A stretch of 64,000 nucleotides of DNA from an uncultured Lachnospiraceae bacterium (GTDB taxonomy: Bacteria > Bacillota > Clostridia > Lachnospirales > Lachnospiraceae), in NCBI GenBank assembly GCA_910578175.1, contig CAJTPF010000017.1:1-64000 (forward strand). Reading direction: 5' to 3'. Both the position numbers and the translations under genes were made by a program. The notes below the pieces were generated by a model. That model saw only the letters and a program-made list of their open reading frames with translations, searched no databases and was not told the origin of the DNA. Below are positions 26,728-35,435 of this stretch, one piece after another; the stretch's first letter is position 1, and every line of letters starts with the position of its first letter.

Positions 26728-27936
26728 ATGGAAAAGATTAAAATGACTACGCCATTGGTGGAGATGGATGGCGATGAAATGACAAGAATATTGTGGAAGA
26801 TGATAAAGGAGGAATTGCTGCTGCCTTTTATCGAGCTGAATACGGAATATTATGATCTGGGGCTGGAGCATAGAAATGCCACGGATGATAAAGTTACGGT
26901 GGAATCTGCGGAAGCAACGAAAAAGTATGGTGTTGCGGTAAAATGTGCCACCATTACCCCTAATGCGGCAAGGATGACGGAATATGATTTAAAAGAGATG
27001 TGGAAGAGTCCTAACGGAACCATTCGTGCCATTTTAGACGGAACCGTATTCCGGACACCGATCATCGTTAAGGGGATCGAACCTTGTGTCAAGAACTGGA
27101 AGAAACCAATCACCATCGCCAGACATGCCTATGGTGATGTGTATAAAGCCACGGAACTGAAAGTTGCCGGAGCGGGGAAAGCAGAACTGGTATTTACCGA
27201 TGAAAACGGAACGGAGACCAGAGAGCTGATTCATGAATTTAAAGGCGCCGGCGTCATTCAGGGACAGCATAATCTGAACGGTTCCATTGAAAGTTTTGCA
27301 AGAAGCTGTTTTACTTATGCGCTGGCTACGAAGCAGGATTTATGGTTTGCCACGAAGGATACTATTTCCAAGAAATATGACCATACTTTTAAGGACATAT
27401 TTAATGAAATATTTGAGGCGGAATATGCGGATAAATTTAAAGAAACCGGCATAGAATATTTCTATACACTGATAGATGATGCCGTTGCCCGTGTTATGAA
27501 GTCGGAAGGCGGATATATCTGGGCCTGCAAAAATTATGACGGCGACGTGATGAGCGATATGGTATCTTCCGCCTTCGGTTCCCTTGCCATGATGACTTCC
27601 GTACTGGTATCCCCGGACGGATATTATGAGTATGAAGCGGCTCACGGCACCGTACAGAGACATTATTACAAACATCTGAAAGGGGAGGAGACGTCCACAA
27701 ACTCGGTGGCTACGATTTTTGCATGGACCGGAGCTTTGAGAAAACGTGGAGAATTAGACGGAAATACAGCGTTATCGGATTTTGCCGATAAGCTGGAACA
27801 GGCATGCATTAAGACCATAGAAGACGGAAAGATGACCAAAGACCTTGCGTTGATCACAACGAATCCGAACCCGTCCGTTTTGAACAGCCGGGACTTTATA
27901 AAGGCAGTCAGAGCAACATTACAGGAGATGGTATAG
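26728..27936 (+). CDS. icd: NADP-dependent isocitrate dehydrogenase
   Basis: A 402-residue protein of the type II, eukaryote-like NADP-IDH group (MTTPLVEMDGDEMTRILW, GTVFRTPI, THEX-like YEAAHGTVQRHY). It converts isocitrate to 2-oxoglutarate with NADPH formation, feeding glutamate synthesis. ATG 26728 follows AGGAGG; the frame extends up to 26683 without a ribosome binding site. It ends 5 bp before the DUF1653 gene. Confidence 0.95.
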   Translation: MEKIKMTTPLVEMDGDEMTRILWKMIKEELLLPFIELNTEYYDLGLEHRNATDDKVTVESAEATKKYGVAVKCATITPNAARMTEYDLKEMWKSPNGTIRAILDGTVFRTPIIVKGIEPCVKNWKKPITIARHAYGDVYKATELKVAGAGKAELVFTDENGTETRELIHEFKGAGVIQGQHNLNGSIESFARSCFTYALATKQDLWFATKDTISKKYDHTFKDIFNEIFEAEYADKFKETGIEYFYTLIDDAVARVMKSEGGYIWACKNYDGDVMSDMVSSAFGSLAMMTSVLVSPDGYYEYEAAHGTVQRHYYKHLKGEETSTNSVATIFAWTGALRKRGELDGNTALSDFADKLEQACIKTIEDGKMTKDLALITTNPNPSVLNSRDFIKAVRATLQEMV

Positions 27937-27941
27937 TATAG

Positions 27942-28592
27942 ATGGCAGATAACAGGAGAGTCCTGCGTCCGGGACAGATTTACAGGCATTTTAAAGGGAA
28001 TTTATATCAGGTGCTTACAGTGGCGGTTCATTCCGAAACGGGAGAAGAACTGGTCATTTACCAGAAACTTTATGAAGATTTCAGGGTTCATGCCAGACCG
28101 CTGGAAATGTTTCTGAGTGAAGTGGACAGGAGAAAATATCCGAGAGTCAGACAGAAATACCGGTTTGAACTGCTGTATGAGCCGGGATTCCAGGTAAAAC
28201 GGAATACCGTTTTGGAATCGACCGGATCGGCAGAGGAACCGTTGAGCGGAACAAACACAGTGCAGACAAATGGCAGCAGTGCAGGTAACGTTAACGGGAT
28301 TGAGCAGAATCTTTCCGTTTTTGGAGCATTAAAAGAAGAGACTGGCGCTGCTGATGAGAATGAACAGCAGGGAGCCAATCCCTATCTGCTTCAGTTTTTA
28401 GATGCGGATACATTTGAAGAAAAGAAAAATGTATTGGTCAGCATTAAAAACCGGATGACGGACCGTCTGATCGACGATATTGCGGCGGCGCTGGATGTGA
28501 CCGTGGATGAAGGAGAACTGGAAACCAGATATAACAGCTTGATGAACTGTGTGGAAACCAGAAGAAAATTTGAATGTAACCGTTTCCGGTAA
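27942..28592 (+). CDS. DUF1653 domain protein with C-terminal extension
   Basis: A 216-residue protein. Residues 5-70 form a DUF1653 domain (GQIYRHFKGNLYQVLTVAVHSETGEELVIYQKLY), a small beta fold of unknown function. A low-complexity linker (about 90-140) and a helical C-terminal part follow that I do not recognise. It is tightly coupled to icd (5-bp gap) and closed by a strong terminator. Confidence 0.85.
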   Translation: MADNRRVLRPGQIYRHFKGNLYQVLTVAVHSETGEELVIYQKLYEDFRVHARPLEMFLSEVDRRKYPRVRQKYRFELLYEPGFQVKRNTVLESTGSAEEPLSGTNTVQTNGSSAGNVNGIEQNLSVFGALKEETGAADENEQQGANPYLLQFLDADTFEEKKNVLVSIKNRMTDRLIDDIAAALDVTVDEGELETRYNSLMNCVETRRKFECNRFR

Positions 28593-28618
28593 AATGGAAT
28601 CTCTGCGGGATTATGATA

Positions 28619-28668
28619 AAACGGAACGAACCATGGATGTAAAAGAATTATGGTTCGTTCCGTTTTTA
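28619..28668. terminator. Strong terminator between the DUF1653 gene and arcC
   Basis: A 17-bp perfect stem, AAAACGGAACGAACCAT with ATGGTTCGTTCCGTTTT, and a T tract. Its symmetry lets it serve both convergent genes. Confidence 0.92.
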
Positions 28669-28678
28669 TTTCTGATAG

Positions 28679-29620
28679 TTATTCAATGATGGTTCCGATC
28701 TTCAGGCTGACACCGGCTTTTGCTTTTTCCAGATTGGTAATGATGGCTCTTCTTCCGGTTCCGGCCGCTACGAAATTGACAGCGGCTTCAATTTTCGGAA
28801 GAGTGGTCAGAGGGTTCAGTCTGTTATCAGCGATCAGTTTGTTTGCCTCAGCCACACTCAGTTTGCCCAGTTCTTTTTTCGTTCCGTTCTCATCCGTAAC
28901 AGAAACATAGTCGCTGGAGGTGAGGATCAGCAGGGCGTCGGCATGGATCATATCCGCAAGCTTTGCGGCCGTATAATCTTTTTCGATCACCGCACTGGCG
29001 CCTTTCAGGCCGGTCCGCTGGTCCAGAACCGGAATACCGCCGCCGCCGGCAGCGATCACCAGCTGGTTTGCATCGATCAGAGCTTTGATGGCATCGATTT
29101 CATAGATGTCGATCGGTTTTGGAGAAGCAATGATCCGGCGATAACCTTTGCCTTCTTCTGATTCTTCATATGTGACATAATTTCCTTTATGTTCTTCCAG
29201 TTCCGCCTCTTCTTTGGTCATGTAACGGCCGATTACTTTGGTAGGGTTGTGAAATGCACTGTCAAAAGGGTCTACCCTGACCTGGGTGATGACTGTGGAA
29301 ACCGGTTTATAAATGCCTCTGTGCAGTAATTCCGTCCGGATGGAGTTTTGTAAGTCGAAACCGATATATCCCTGACTCATGGCGCCGCAGACAGACATGG
29401 GAGCAACTGTATATTTATTGTCCAGACGGCTGAATTCCGTCATGGCAGTCTGGATCATACCGACCTGGGGACCGTTGCTGTGGGTGATCACGATCTCATA
29501 TTTTGCTTCCACTAAATCTGCTATGGCAACCGCCGCTTTCTTAACGTTTTCCTGCTGCTTCGGAAGGGTAGAGCCAAAAGCGTTCCGGCCGAGAGCAACG
29601 ACAATTTTTTTTGAATCCAT
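28679..29620 (-). CDS. arcC: Carbamate kinase
   Basis: A 313-residue amino-acid kinase fold enzyme (IVVALGRNAFG, THSNGPQVGM, VIAAGGGGIPV, EKDYTAAKLA). It transfers phosphate between carbamoyl phosphate and ADP, usually yielding ATP in arginine or agmatine breakdown or in purine fermentation. No arcA or arcB lies nearby, so its carbamoyl phosphate source is not shown. The ribosome binding site is poor, and an inverted repeat sits 15 nt upstream of the start. Confidence 0.94.
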   Translation of the reverse strand: MDSKKIVVALGRNAFGSTLPKQQENVKKAAVAIADLVEAKYEIVITHSNGPQVGMIQTAMTEFSRLDNKYTVAPMSVCGAMSQGYIGFDLQNSIRTELLHRGIYKPVSTVITQVRVDPFDSAFHNPTKVIGRYMTKEEAELEEHKGNYVTYEESEEGKGYRRIIASPKPIDIYEIDAIKALIDANQLVIAAGGGGIPVLDQRTGLKGASAVIEKDYTAAKLADMIHADALLILTSSDYVSVTDENGTKKELGKLSVAEANKLIADNRLNPLTTLPKIEAAVNFVAAGTGRRAIITNLEKAKAGVSLKIGTIIE

Positions 29621-29634
29621 ATGATAAAACCAAG

Positions 29635-29650
29635 TATCACATCAGTGATA
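29635..29650 (-). repeat. Short inverted repeat before arcC
   Basis: TATCAC, ATCA, GTGATA. The 6-bp arms lie 15-30 bp upstream of the arcC start. It could be an operator half-site pair or a small leader hairpin. No regulator family can be assigned. Confidence 0.4.
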
Positions 29651-29871
29651 ACTGCCCATACAATAGTAAAATACTGATAAACACGCAGTATATAAAAGAA
29701 ACGATAGCGGGCATCCTTTCTCAGATAATTTGTTTCTTCATACTGCCGGATGTTCCGGCCGGGAATCGAACCGGAAATCCGCTTCAAAATATAAAATCAT
29801 TATAGTAGATATAACCATAAATTACAAGTAAATTCTGTTATCCGAATGTTTCGGGATGATTTTTGTAATTG

Positions 29872-29987
29872 TTATCCACAATTTCCACAGGGTTATACAC
29901 AATAATAACTCTATTTGCACATTATTTTTTAAAAAGTCTGACAAATCATACATATTATTAATAGAATTACATGAAAATTGTGGATAA
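29872..29987. promoter_or_regulatory. DnaA-box cluster
   Basis: Three perfect DnaA boxes (TTATNCACA): TTATCCACA at 29872-29880, TTATACACA at 29893-29901 and TGTGGATAA (reverse) at 29979-29987. Weaker variants occur at 29838 and 29882. The 77 bp between boxes 2 and 3 are very AT-rich. This fills most of the 375-bp gap between arcC and the ABC-F gene. dnaA and dnaN are not nearby, so it is more likely a DnaA-binding cluster than the origin. Confidence 0.7.
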
Positions 29988-29995
29988 CTGTATCG

Positions 29996-31927
29996 TTAAC
30001 TGTCCAGCTCCTCTGATAACTGTTCCCATTGTTCATAAAGAAAAGAAAGTTTTGCATTAATTTCTTCCTGTTCTTTAGTGATCTCTATCAGTTTTCCGGC
30101 ATTGGAAGCAATGGAGACATCATTTAACCGCTCGTTTAATTCGGAAAGTCTTTCTTCCAGAACAAAGATATCCTCTTCGGTCTTTTTAAACAGATTCTGT
30201 TTTTTTCGGAGTTTTGCCTGCTCTTCTTTTTGGGATTTCCAGTCATTTTTTGCAGCAGTCTCTTCTAAATCATCTCCGAAAACGGAAATCCCCGGGGATT
30301 CCGGTGCATAGACCGCAGTCAGTTCCTCTCTTTTTTCAAGATAGTAATCATAATTACCAATATAGTTTACAAACTGCTGATTGGTCAGTTCCAAGATCCG
30401 GGTGGCGGTTTTGTTGATAAAATACCGGTCATGGGAGACATATAATACGGTACCGCTATAATTGTTTATGGCCTCTTCCAGAATCTCCTTGGAAACAATG
30501 TCCAGATGGTTGGTAGGTTCATCCAAAATCAGGAAATTGGCTTCCGATAACATTAGTTTGGCCAGGGAGATCCGTCCCCGTTCCCCGCCACTCAGTTCGG
30601 ATATGCGCTTCATCACGTCATCTCCGGTAAAAAGGAACGCAGCCAGTACGTTACGGATTTCCGTAATCGTCATGTCGGGATAAGTGTCTGACAATTCTTC
30701 GAATAACGTATTTTCCATGGTCAGAACATGGTGTTCCTGGTCGTAGTATCCGATATTAACTTTGGAACCCAGCGTAAATTCACCGGTATCACTGTGGGTC
30801 AGACCATTGATGATTTTTAGCAGGGTAGTCTTTCCGGTACCGTTGTTGCCAATGATACCAACTTTTTCCCCGCGTTTGAGCTCGAAACTGATATCCGAAA
30901 ATAATCGGTGGTTTCCATAAGATTTCGAAAGGTTTTTGACGGACAGGACATCATTTCCGCTTAATATCCTGGGAGTCAGGTTTAGATGCATTTCGCTGTC
31001 GATCTCCACCGGCTTTTGAATCCGCTGGATCTTATTTAATTGCTTTTCCCGGCTTTCTGCCCGGCGGACGGATTTTTCCCGGTTGAAGGAGCGGAGCTTT
31101 TCAATGACCGCTTCCTGATGTCTGATTTCCTTCTGCTGATCGTAATACTGTTTTAACTGTGCAGTTCTTAAACTTTCTTTTTTTATGGCATAATCGCTGT
31201 AGTTTCCCATATATGTAACGGCGGCCGTCTGTTCGATTTCGATCACTTTGGTAACGATCCGGTCAAGAAAATACCGGTCATGGGAAATTATTAAGACAGC
31301 TCCTTTGTAATTACCCAGAAAGGTTTCCAGCCATGCAATGGAGTTTAAATCCAGATGATTGGTAGGCTCGTCCAGCAGAATGATATCCGGTTCCGACAAC
31401 AGAAGACGGCTTAAAAATACTCTTGTTTTCTGACCGCCGGATAAAGTACGGACAGGCTTGGAAAAATCGTCCTCCGAAAAACCAAGACCTTTCAGAACGC
31501 CTGTAATCTCACTTTTATATGCATAGCCGTTGTTTAATTCAAAAGTATGGGATAAACGGGAATAGTCTGCCAGCATGGTTTCCAGGGTTTCGCCGGAAGC
31601 CTGTTTCATATCGGTTTCGAGTTTCCTTAAGTTTTTTTCTATCTGAATGATATCTTTTTTAACCTCCAGCATTTCATCATAAATCGTACGGTTTCCGGAA
31701 ATATCCGGATGCTGGGATAAATATGCCAGTGTTTTGCCTTTTGAAACGATTACGTCTCCGGAATCCGGTGTCAGTTCGCCGGTTATTATTTTAAACAAGG
31801 TAGATTTTCCGGCACCGTTAATACCGATCACAGCTGCCTTTTCATGGTCTTCGATATGGAAGGAACAATCGGATAAAATGGTTTTTCCGTCAAAGGTCTG
31901 ATTTATGTTATTACAGGAAAGAATCAT
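29996..31927 (-). CDS. ABC-F family ATPase
   Basis: A 643-residue protein with two ABC cassettes and no membrane domain. Walker A motifs are GINGAGKST and GNNGTGKTT; both signatures are present (LSGGQKTR, LSGGERGR), with the DEPTNHLD Walker B segments and a charged linker between. A C-terminal coiled extension follows. ABC-F proteins act on the ribosome (translation factor or antibiotic protection); the subgroup cannot be fixed here. AAAGGAG precedes ATG 31927. It is divergent from rex, sharing its upstream region. Confidence 0.93.
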   Translation of the reverse strand: MILSCNNINQTFDGKTILSDCSFHIEDHEKAAVIGINGAGKSTLFKIITGELTPDSGDVIVSKGKTLAYLSQHPDISGNRTIYDEMLEVKKDIIQIEKNLRKLETDMKQASGETLETMLADYSRLSHTFELNNGYAYKSEITGVLKGLGFSEDDFSKPVRTLSGGQKTRVFLSRLLLSEPDIILLDEPTNHLDLNSIAWLETFLGNYKGAVLIISHDRYFLDRIVTKVIEIEQTAAVTYMGNYSDYAIKKESLRTAQLKQYYDQQKEIRHQEAVIEKLRSFNREKSVRRAESREKQLNKIQRIQKPVEIDSEMHLNLTPRILSGNDVLSVKNLSKSYGNHRLFSDISFELKRGEKVGIIGNNGTGKTTLLKIINGLTHSDTGEFTLGSKVNIGYYDQEHHVLTMENTLFEELSDTYPDMTITEIRNVLAAFLFTGDDVMKRISELSGGERGRISLAKLMLSEANFLILDEPTNHLDIVSKEILEEAINNYSGTVLYVSHDRYFINKTATRILELTNQQFVNYIGNYDYYLEKREELTAVYAPESPGISVFGDDLEETAAKNDWKSQKEEQAKLRKKQNLFKKTEEDIFVLEERLSELNERLNDVSIASNAGKLIEITKEQEEINAKLSFLYEQWEQLSEELDS

Positions 31928-31971
31928 GGTATAAACTCCTTTATATCTTTCTAAAATAGTATCATGATATA

Positions 31972-32000
31972 AATATAATGGATATTTCTGAAAAAGTAAA
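31972..32000 (-). promoter_or_regulatory. Probable promoter of the ABC-F gene
   Basis: On the minus strand, TTTACT (31995-32000), a 17-bp spacer and TATATT (31972-31977). The match is moderate. Confidence 0.5.
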
Positions 32001-32026
32001 TCCGCTTTCTATTTTTTTTGAAATGA

Positions 32027-32058
32027 TTGTTTAAATATTATCAAAGTTGTGCTATAAT
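32027..32058 (+). promoter_or_regulatory. Rex operator overlapping the rex promoter
   Basis: TTGTTTAAATATTATCAA (32027-32044) matches the clostridial Rex operator TTGTTAA-N4-TTAACAA at 12 of 14 fixed positions. The -10 TATAAT is at 32053-32058, and the -35 region at 32030-32035 lies inside the operator. Rex would block its own transcription when NADH is low. Confidence 0.72.
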
Positions 32059-32102
32059 GTGATAAGGTTTGCTTTATAGAATGGGAACGAGGATGGTGCC
32101 AT

Positions 32103-32747
32103 ATGATTAAGAATGAAATTTCAACAGCGGTAGTCAGAAGACTTCCACGATATTACCGGTATCTTGGTGAACTTTTGGAATCCGGTATAGAGAGAATTTC
32201 ATCCAGTGAATTAAGTAAGAAAATGAATGTCACCGCATCACAGATACGACAGGATTTAAATAATTTCGGAGGATTCGGTCAGCAGGGATACGGATATAAT
32301 GTAGAGTTTTTATATCTGGAAATCGGAAAAATACTGGGCGTAGATAAAAAACATAATATGATAATCATCGGTTCCGGCAATCTGGGGCAGGCAATTGCAA
32401 ATTATGCCAATTTTGAAAGAAGAGGATTTGTCGTTACCGGAATGTTTGATAAAAATCCGTCATTGGTGGGTAAGACCGTAAGAAATATTAAAATAAAACC
32501 GATGGAGGAATTAAAAGAATATATTGTGAAGCATAATATTGATATTGCCGCTCTTACCATTCCGAAAGTGGAAGCGGTTCATGTGGCAGAAGAACTGGTT
32601 AAATACGGGATAAAGGCAATATGGAATTTTGCCCATACAGATCTGAATCTGCCAAAGCATATTGTCGTTGAAAACGTACATTTGTCAGAGAGTCTGATGC
32701 GTCTGTCCTATAACCTGACACGGGTAGAAAATCAGAATATACAGTAG
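32103..32747 (+). CDS. rex: Redox-sensing transcriptional repressor Rex
   Basis: A 214-residue protein with an N-terminal winged helix (STAVVRRLPRYYRYL, SSSELSKKMNVTASQIRQDLNNFGGFGQQGYGY) and a Rossmann NAD(H)-binding domain (GSGNLGQAI from about residue 90). Rex represses fermentation and energy genes and leaves DNA when NADH rises. The protein is complete and typical. A matching operator lies over its own promoter. Confidence 0.97.
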   Translation: MIKNEISTAVVRRLPRYYRYLGELLESGIERISSSELSKKMNVTASQIRQDLNNFGGFGQQGYGYNVEFLYLEIGKILGVDKKHNMIIIGSGNLGQAIANYANFERRGFVVTGMFDKNPSLVGKTVRNIKIKPMEELKEYIVKHNIDIAALTIPKVEAVHVAEELVKYGIKAIWNFAHTDLNLPKHIVVENVHLSESLMRLSYNLTRVENQNIQ

Positions 32748-32810
32748 TTTTTATACTGTCCGGTGAAATTTTCCGGACAGCCGGATATTTCCAAAAAAGG
32801 AGTGCTTACA

Positions 32811-33434
32811 TTGGCTAGAAAAACAACAAATGAATATTCTTATGCAGGAAAGATCAATATGAAAAAGGTCCCGCTGTTACCGTTGGATAACAGATGGCAT
32901 CAGTTGTTTCCGGCGGAAGAGAAGTCAAATCATATTAAAAAACTGGAAAATGAGGTCATGGCTATCATTAAGGCAGAAAGCCGTGTGTCCAAAGATCTGA
33001 AAGACCTGGTAAAACTGAAGAAGAAACTGATGGATGAAATCGTACAGAATATGGAGGAAACCACAGATGAAAAGGAGGCTTTGAGACAAAAAAAACTGTC
33101 GGCCAGCCAGAAACTCATTCAGGATATCAATGAAAAGATGGAAAAGCTGGAAACTGAAGATCTGGAAATTCCCCATAAGTTATTAAAGGCAAATGAAGCA
33201 CTTTTATATGCCAGCATAGAGGACTGTTATGCACGGCTTGACCGGAATACCGGACAGATAGAAGTATTAACGGAGTGGATCAACCGTACCAGGGATGAGT
33301 TAAAAAAGAACGTGATCATTAAGCAGGAAAAAGAAGAGATGAACCAGAGAATCTATTCTTATATGCATGATATGCTGGGACCGCGGTTTATGGAAATTTT
33401 TGACCGGGAACATAAAACGGATTCTGAATCTTAG
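32811..33434 (+). CDS. Conserved coiled-coil protein of unknown function
   Basis: A 207-residue protein starting MARKTTNEYSYAGKINMKKVPLLPLDNRWHQLF. TTG 32811 follows AAAAAAGGAG, so the longer frame from 32763 is not used. Residues about 45-125 and 150-190 are strongly charged heptad helices; there is no membrane segment. I do not recognise a domain. It sits between rex and acpS. A structural or scaffold role is possible but not shown. Confidence 0.8.
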   Translation: MARKTTNEYSYAGKINMKKVPLLPLDNRWHQLFPAEEKSNHIKKLENEVMAIIKAESRVSKDLKDLVKLKKKLMDEIVQNMEETTDEKEALRQKKLSASQKLIQDINEKMEKLETEDLEIPHKLLKANEALLYASIEDCYARLDRNTGQIEVLTEWINRTRDELKKNVIIKQEKEEMNQRIYSYMHDMLGPRFMEIFDREHKTDSES

Positions 33435-33471
33435 ATATAGTATATACATAAATGAATGATGCAGAGGTATT

Positions 33472-33861
33472 ATGATAGTTGGTATTGGAAATGATATTGT
33501 AGAGATCAGCAGATTTGAGACCATAATGGAACGGGAATCCGTACTTCATAAAATGTTTTCTGAGAGGGAGGTTGCACTTGGAGGTAAACGTCCCTCCTTT
33601 TTTGCAGGCAGTTTTGCGGTAAAGGAGTCGGTATCAAAAGCATTTGGAACGGGAATCCGGGGATTCCGCCTGTGCGAGATCGAAGTTCTGCGTGACGAAA
33701 TGGGAAAACCTTTTGTAGAGCTTCAGGGCAGGGCAAAAGAACTGGCGTCGGCGCTTGGAATTGAAAATATTTATGTATCCATATCGGATACGAAAGAACT
33801 GGCGTCGGCTGTGGCAGTGGCGGAAGCCGGAGATTCCCGCAACGGAAACGGAGGGAAGTAA
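33472..33861 (+). CDS. acpS: Holo-[acyl-carrier-protein] synthase
   Basis: A 129-residue 4'-phosphopantetheinyl transferase with the hallmark start MIVGIGNDIVEISRFE (Mg-binding Asp) and FAGSFAVKESVSKAFGTG. It loads the CoA-derived arm onto acyl carrier protein. It ends 4 bp before the NAD(P)HX repair gene, and both precede alr, the usual Firmicute order. Confidence 0.95.
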   Translation: MIVGIGNDIVEISRFETIMERESVLHKMFSEREVALGGKRPSFFAGSFAVKESVSKAFGTGIRGFRLCEIEVLRDEMGKPFVELQGRAKELASALGIENIYVSISDTKELASAVAVAEAGDSRNGNGGK

Positions 33862-33865
33862 GCGT

Positions 33866-35422
33866 TTGAAACAATATATATTATCAGGTAAACAGAGTGG
33901 ATTTATAGATGAATACTGCATCCGAACCATGGGAATCCCTTCCGTGGTACTGATGGAACGGGCGGCTCTGGCAGTGGCGGAACGGATTAAAAAAATATGT
34001 CCCGCGGATGCCGGGATACTGGCAGTATGCCATGTTGGAAACAACGGAGCGGATGGTCTGGCGGCAGCAAGGATTCTGGACGACCTCGGGCATCGGGTAA
34101 AAGTGATTATTGTCGGCCGGCCGGAGAAAGGGACTGAAGAATTTCATTTGCAATCGGAAATATTAACACATACGGATATAACGGTAGAGTATGCGGATGA
34201 AAAAACTTTTGAATGCAGCGGATATGATGTTATCATAGACGGAATATTCGGCATTGGTCTTTCCAGGGATGTTCAGGGCGTTTATGCGGATATTATTGAG
34301 AAGATCAACCAGTCGGATAGTACAGTCGTTTCTATTGATATTCCTTCCGGTTTAAATGCGGATACCGGACGTCCCATGGGAATTTCGATAGAGGCAGATC
34401 ATACGGTAACTTTTGGGAATCTGAAGCTGGGTCATAAGATTTCCGGAGGAAAAGATTATTGCGGGAATATTTATACTGCAGACATCGGTTTTCGAAAGGA
34501 ACCATATCGTCAGCTTTCCCGACAGGAACCCGTTCGATATACCTATATACCGGATAAAGATCGTGATCTTTTTGATTCCCCCGGCCGGCAGAAACTGAGA
34601 CTGCCCGGGAGGATACAGGCATCCAATAAGGGAACCTATGGTAAAGTGGCGGTAATCGCCGGTTTTGGAGGGATGACAGGGGCAGCGTACTTTTCCGCCA
34701 AGGCTGCATATCTGTGCGGTGCAGGTCTGGTAAAAGTGATTTCCGTTAAAGAAACTACGGATATCCTGAAATCCATGCTGCCGGAAGCCATCTATGCGGA
34801 AATAGACGAAAAGAAGGATACCAGCAGCAGGATCCGCGAGCTGGTGTCCGACTGCCGGGCTGTGGTGATCGGACCGGGTCTGGGACAGGGAGATGCCGCA
34901 TGTGAAGCCGTGAAGGCCGTGCTGACACTGGAACTTCCGGTGGTCATGGATGCAGATGCATTGAATATTCTCGGCAGACACCGGAATCTGTCTGGCCATC
35001 TGGGGAAAAACATCATCATTACGCCCCATGTTCTGGAACTTTCCAGAATGACTGGAATCAGCAGGAGGGAGATCACGGAGGATATCGTGGCAGCGGCAGA
35101 GGCTTTTGCCGGGACCCGTCAATGTATCTGCGTATTAAAAGATTCTTCTACCGTGGTTTCCTCTATGGCAGGAGACCGGCTGCAGACATATATTAATATA
35201 ACCGGAAACAGCGGGATGGCAGCAGGGGGAAGCGGAGACGTGCTTTCCGGTATTCTGGGCGGATTGCTGGCGCAGCAGACCGGCTGCAGGGAAGCGGCGG
35301 AGCTGGGAGTATATATCCATGGGACTGCCGGGGATCTGGCGGCTGAAAAAAAGACGGAATACGGTGTAACGGCATCGGATATTCTGGAAGCCATACCGGG
35401 AGCTATCAGCCGGCTGATATAG
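33866..35422 (+). CDS. Bifunctional NAD(P)HX epimerase/dehydratase
   Basis: A 518-residue protein. The N-terminal half is the YjeF_N epimerase domain (HVGNNGADGLAAARIL); the C-terminal half is the ribokinase-like ADP-dependent dehydratase (NKGTYGKVAVIAGFGGMTGAA, GPGLGQ, GNSGMAAGGSGDVLSG). It repairs hydrated NADH and NADPH. TTG 33866 behind GGAGGGAAG gives MKQYILSGKQSG; the frame extends further upstream into acpS but that part overlaps the acpS coding region. Confidence 0.94.
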   Translation: MKQYILSGKQSGFIDEYCIRTMGIPSVVLMERAALAVAERIKKICPADAGILAVCHVGNNGADGLAAARILDDLGHRVKVIIVGRPEKGTEEFHLQSEILTHTDITVEYADEKTFECSGYDVIIDGIFGIGLSRDVQGVYADIIEKINQSDSTVVSIDIPSGLNADTGRPMGISIEADHTVTFGNLKLGHKISGGKDYCGNIYTADIGFRKEPYRQLSRQEPVRYTYIPDKDRDLFDSPGRQKLRLPGRIQASNKGTYGKVAVIAGFGGMTGAAYFSAKAAYLCGAGLVKVISVKETTDILKSMLPEAIYAEIDEKKDTSSRIRELVSDCRAVVIGPGLGQGDAACEAVKAVLTLELPVVMDADALNILGRHRNLSGHLGKNIIITPHVLELSRMTGISRREITEDIVAAAEAFAGTRQCICVLKDSSTVVSSMAGDRLQTYINITGNSGMAAGGSGDVLSGILGGLLAQQTGCREAAELGVYIHGTAGDLAAEKKTEYGVTASDILEAIPGAISRLI

Positions 35423-35435
35423 AAAGGAAATGGTT

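Noticed and set aside
29521..29787. Minus-strand ORF overlapping the arcC start
   Set aside because: It lies in another frame over arcC and its upstream region, with no ribosome binding site; the composition looks random.
29838..29987. Chromosomal replication origin
   Set aside because: DnaA boxes are present, but dnaA, dnaN, rpmH and gyrase genes, the usual neighbours, are absent.
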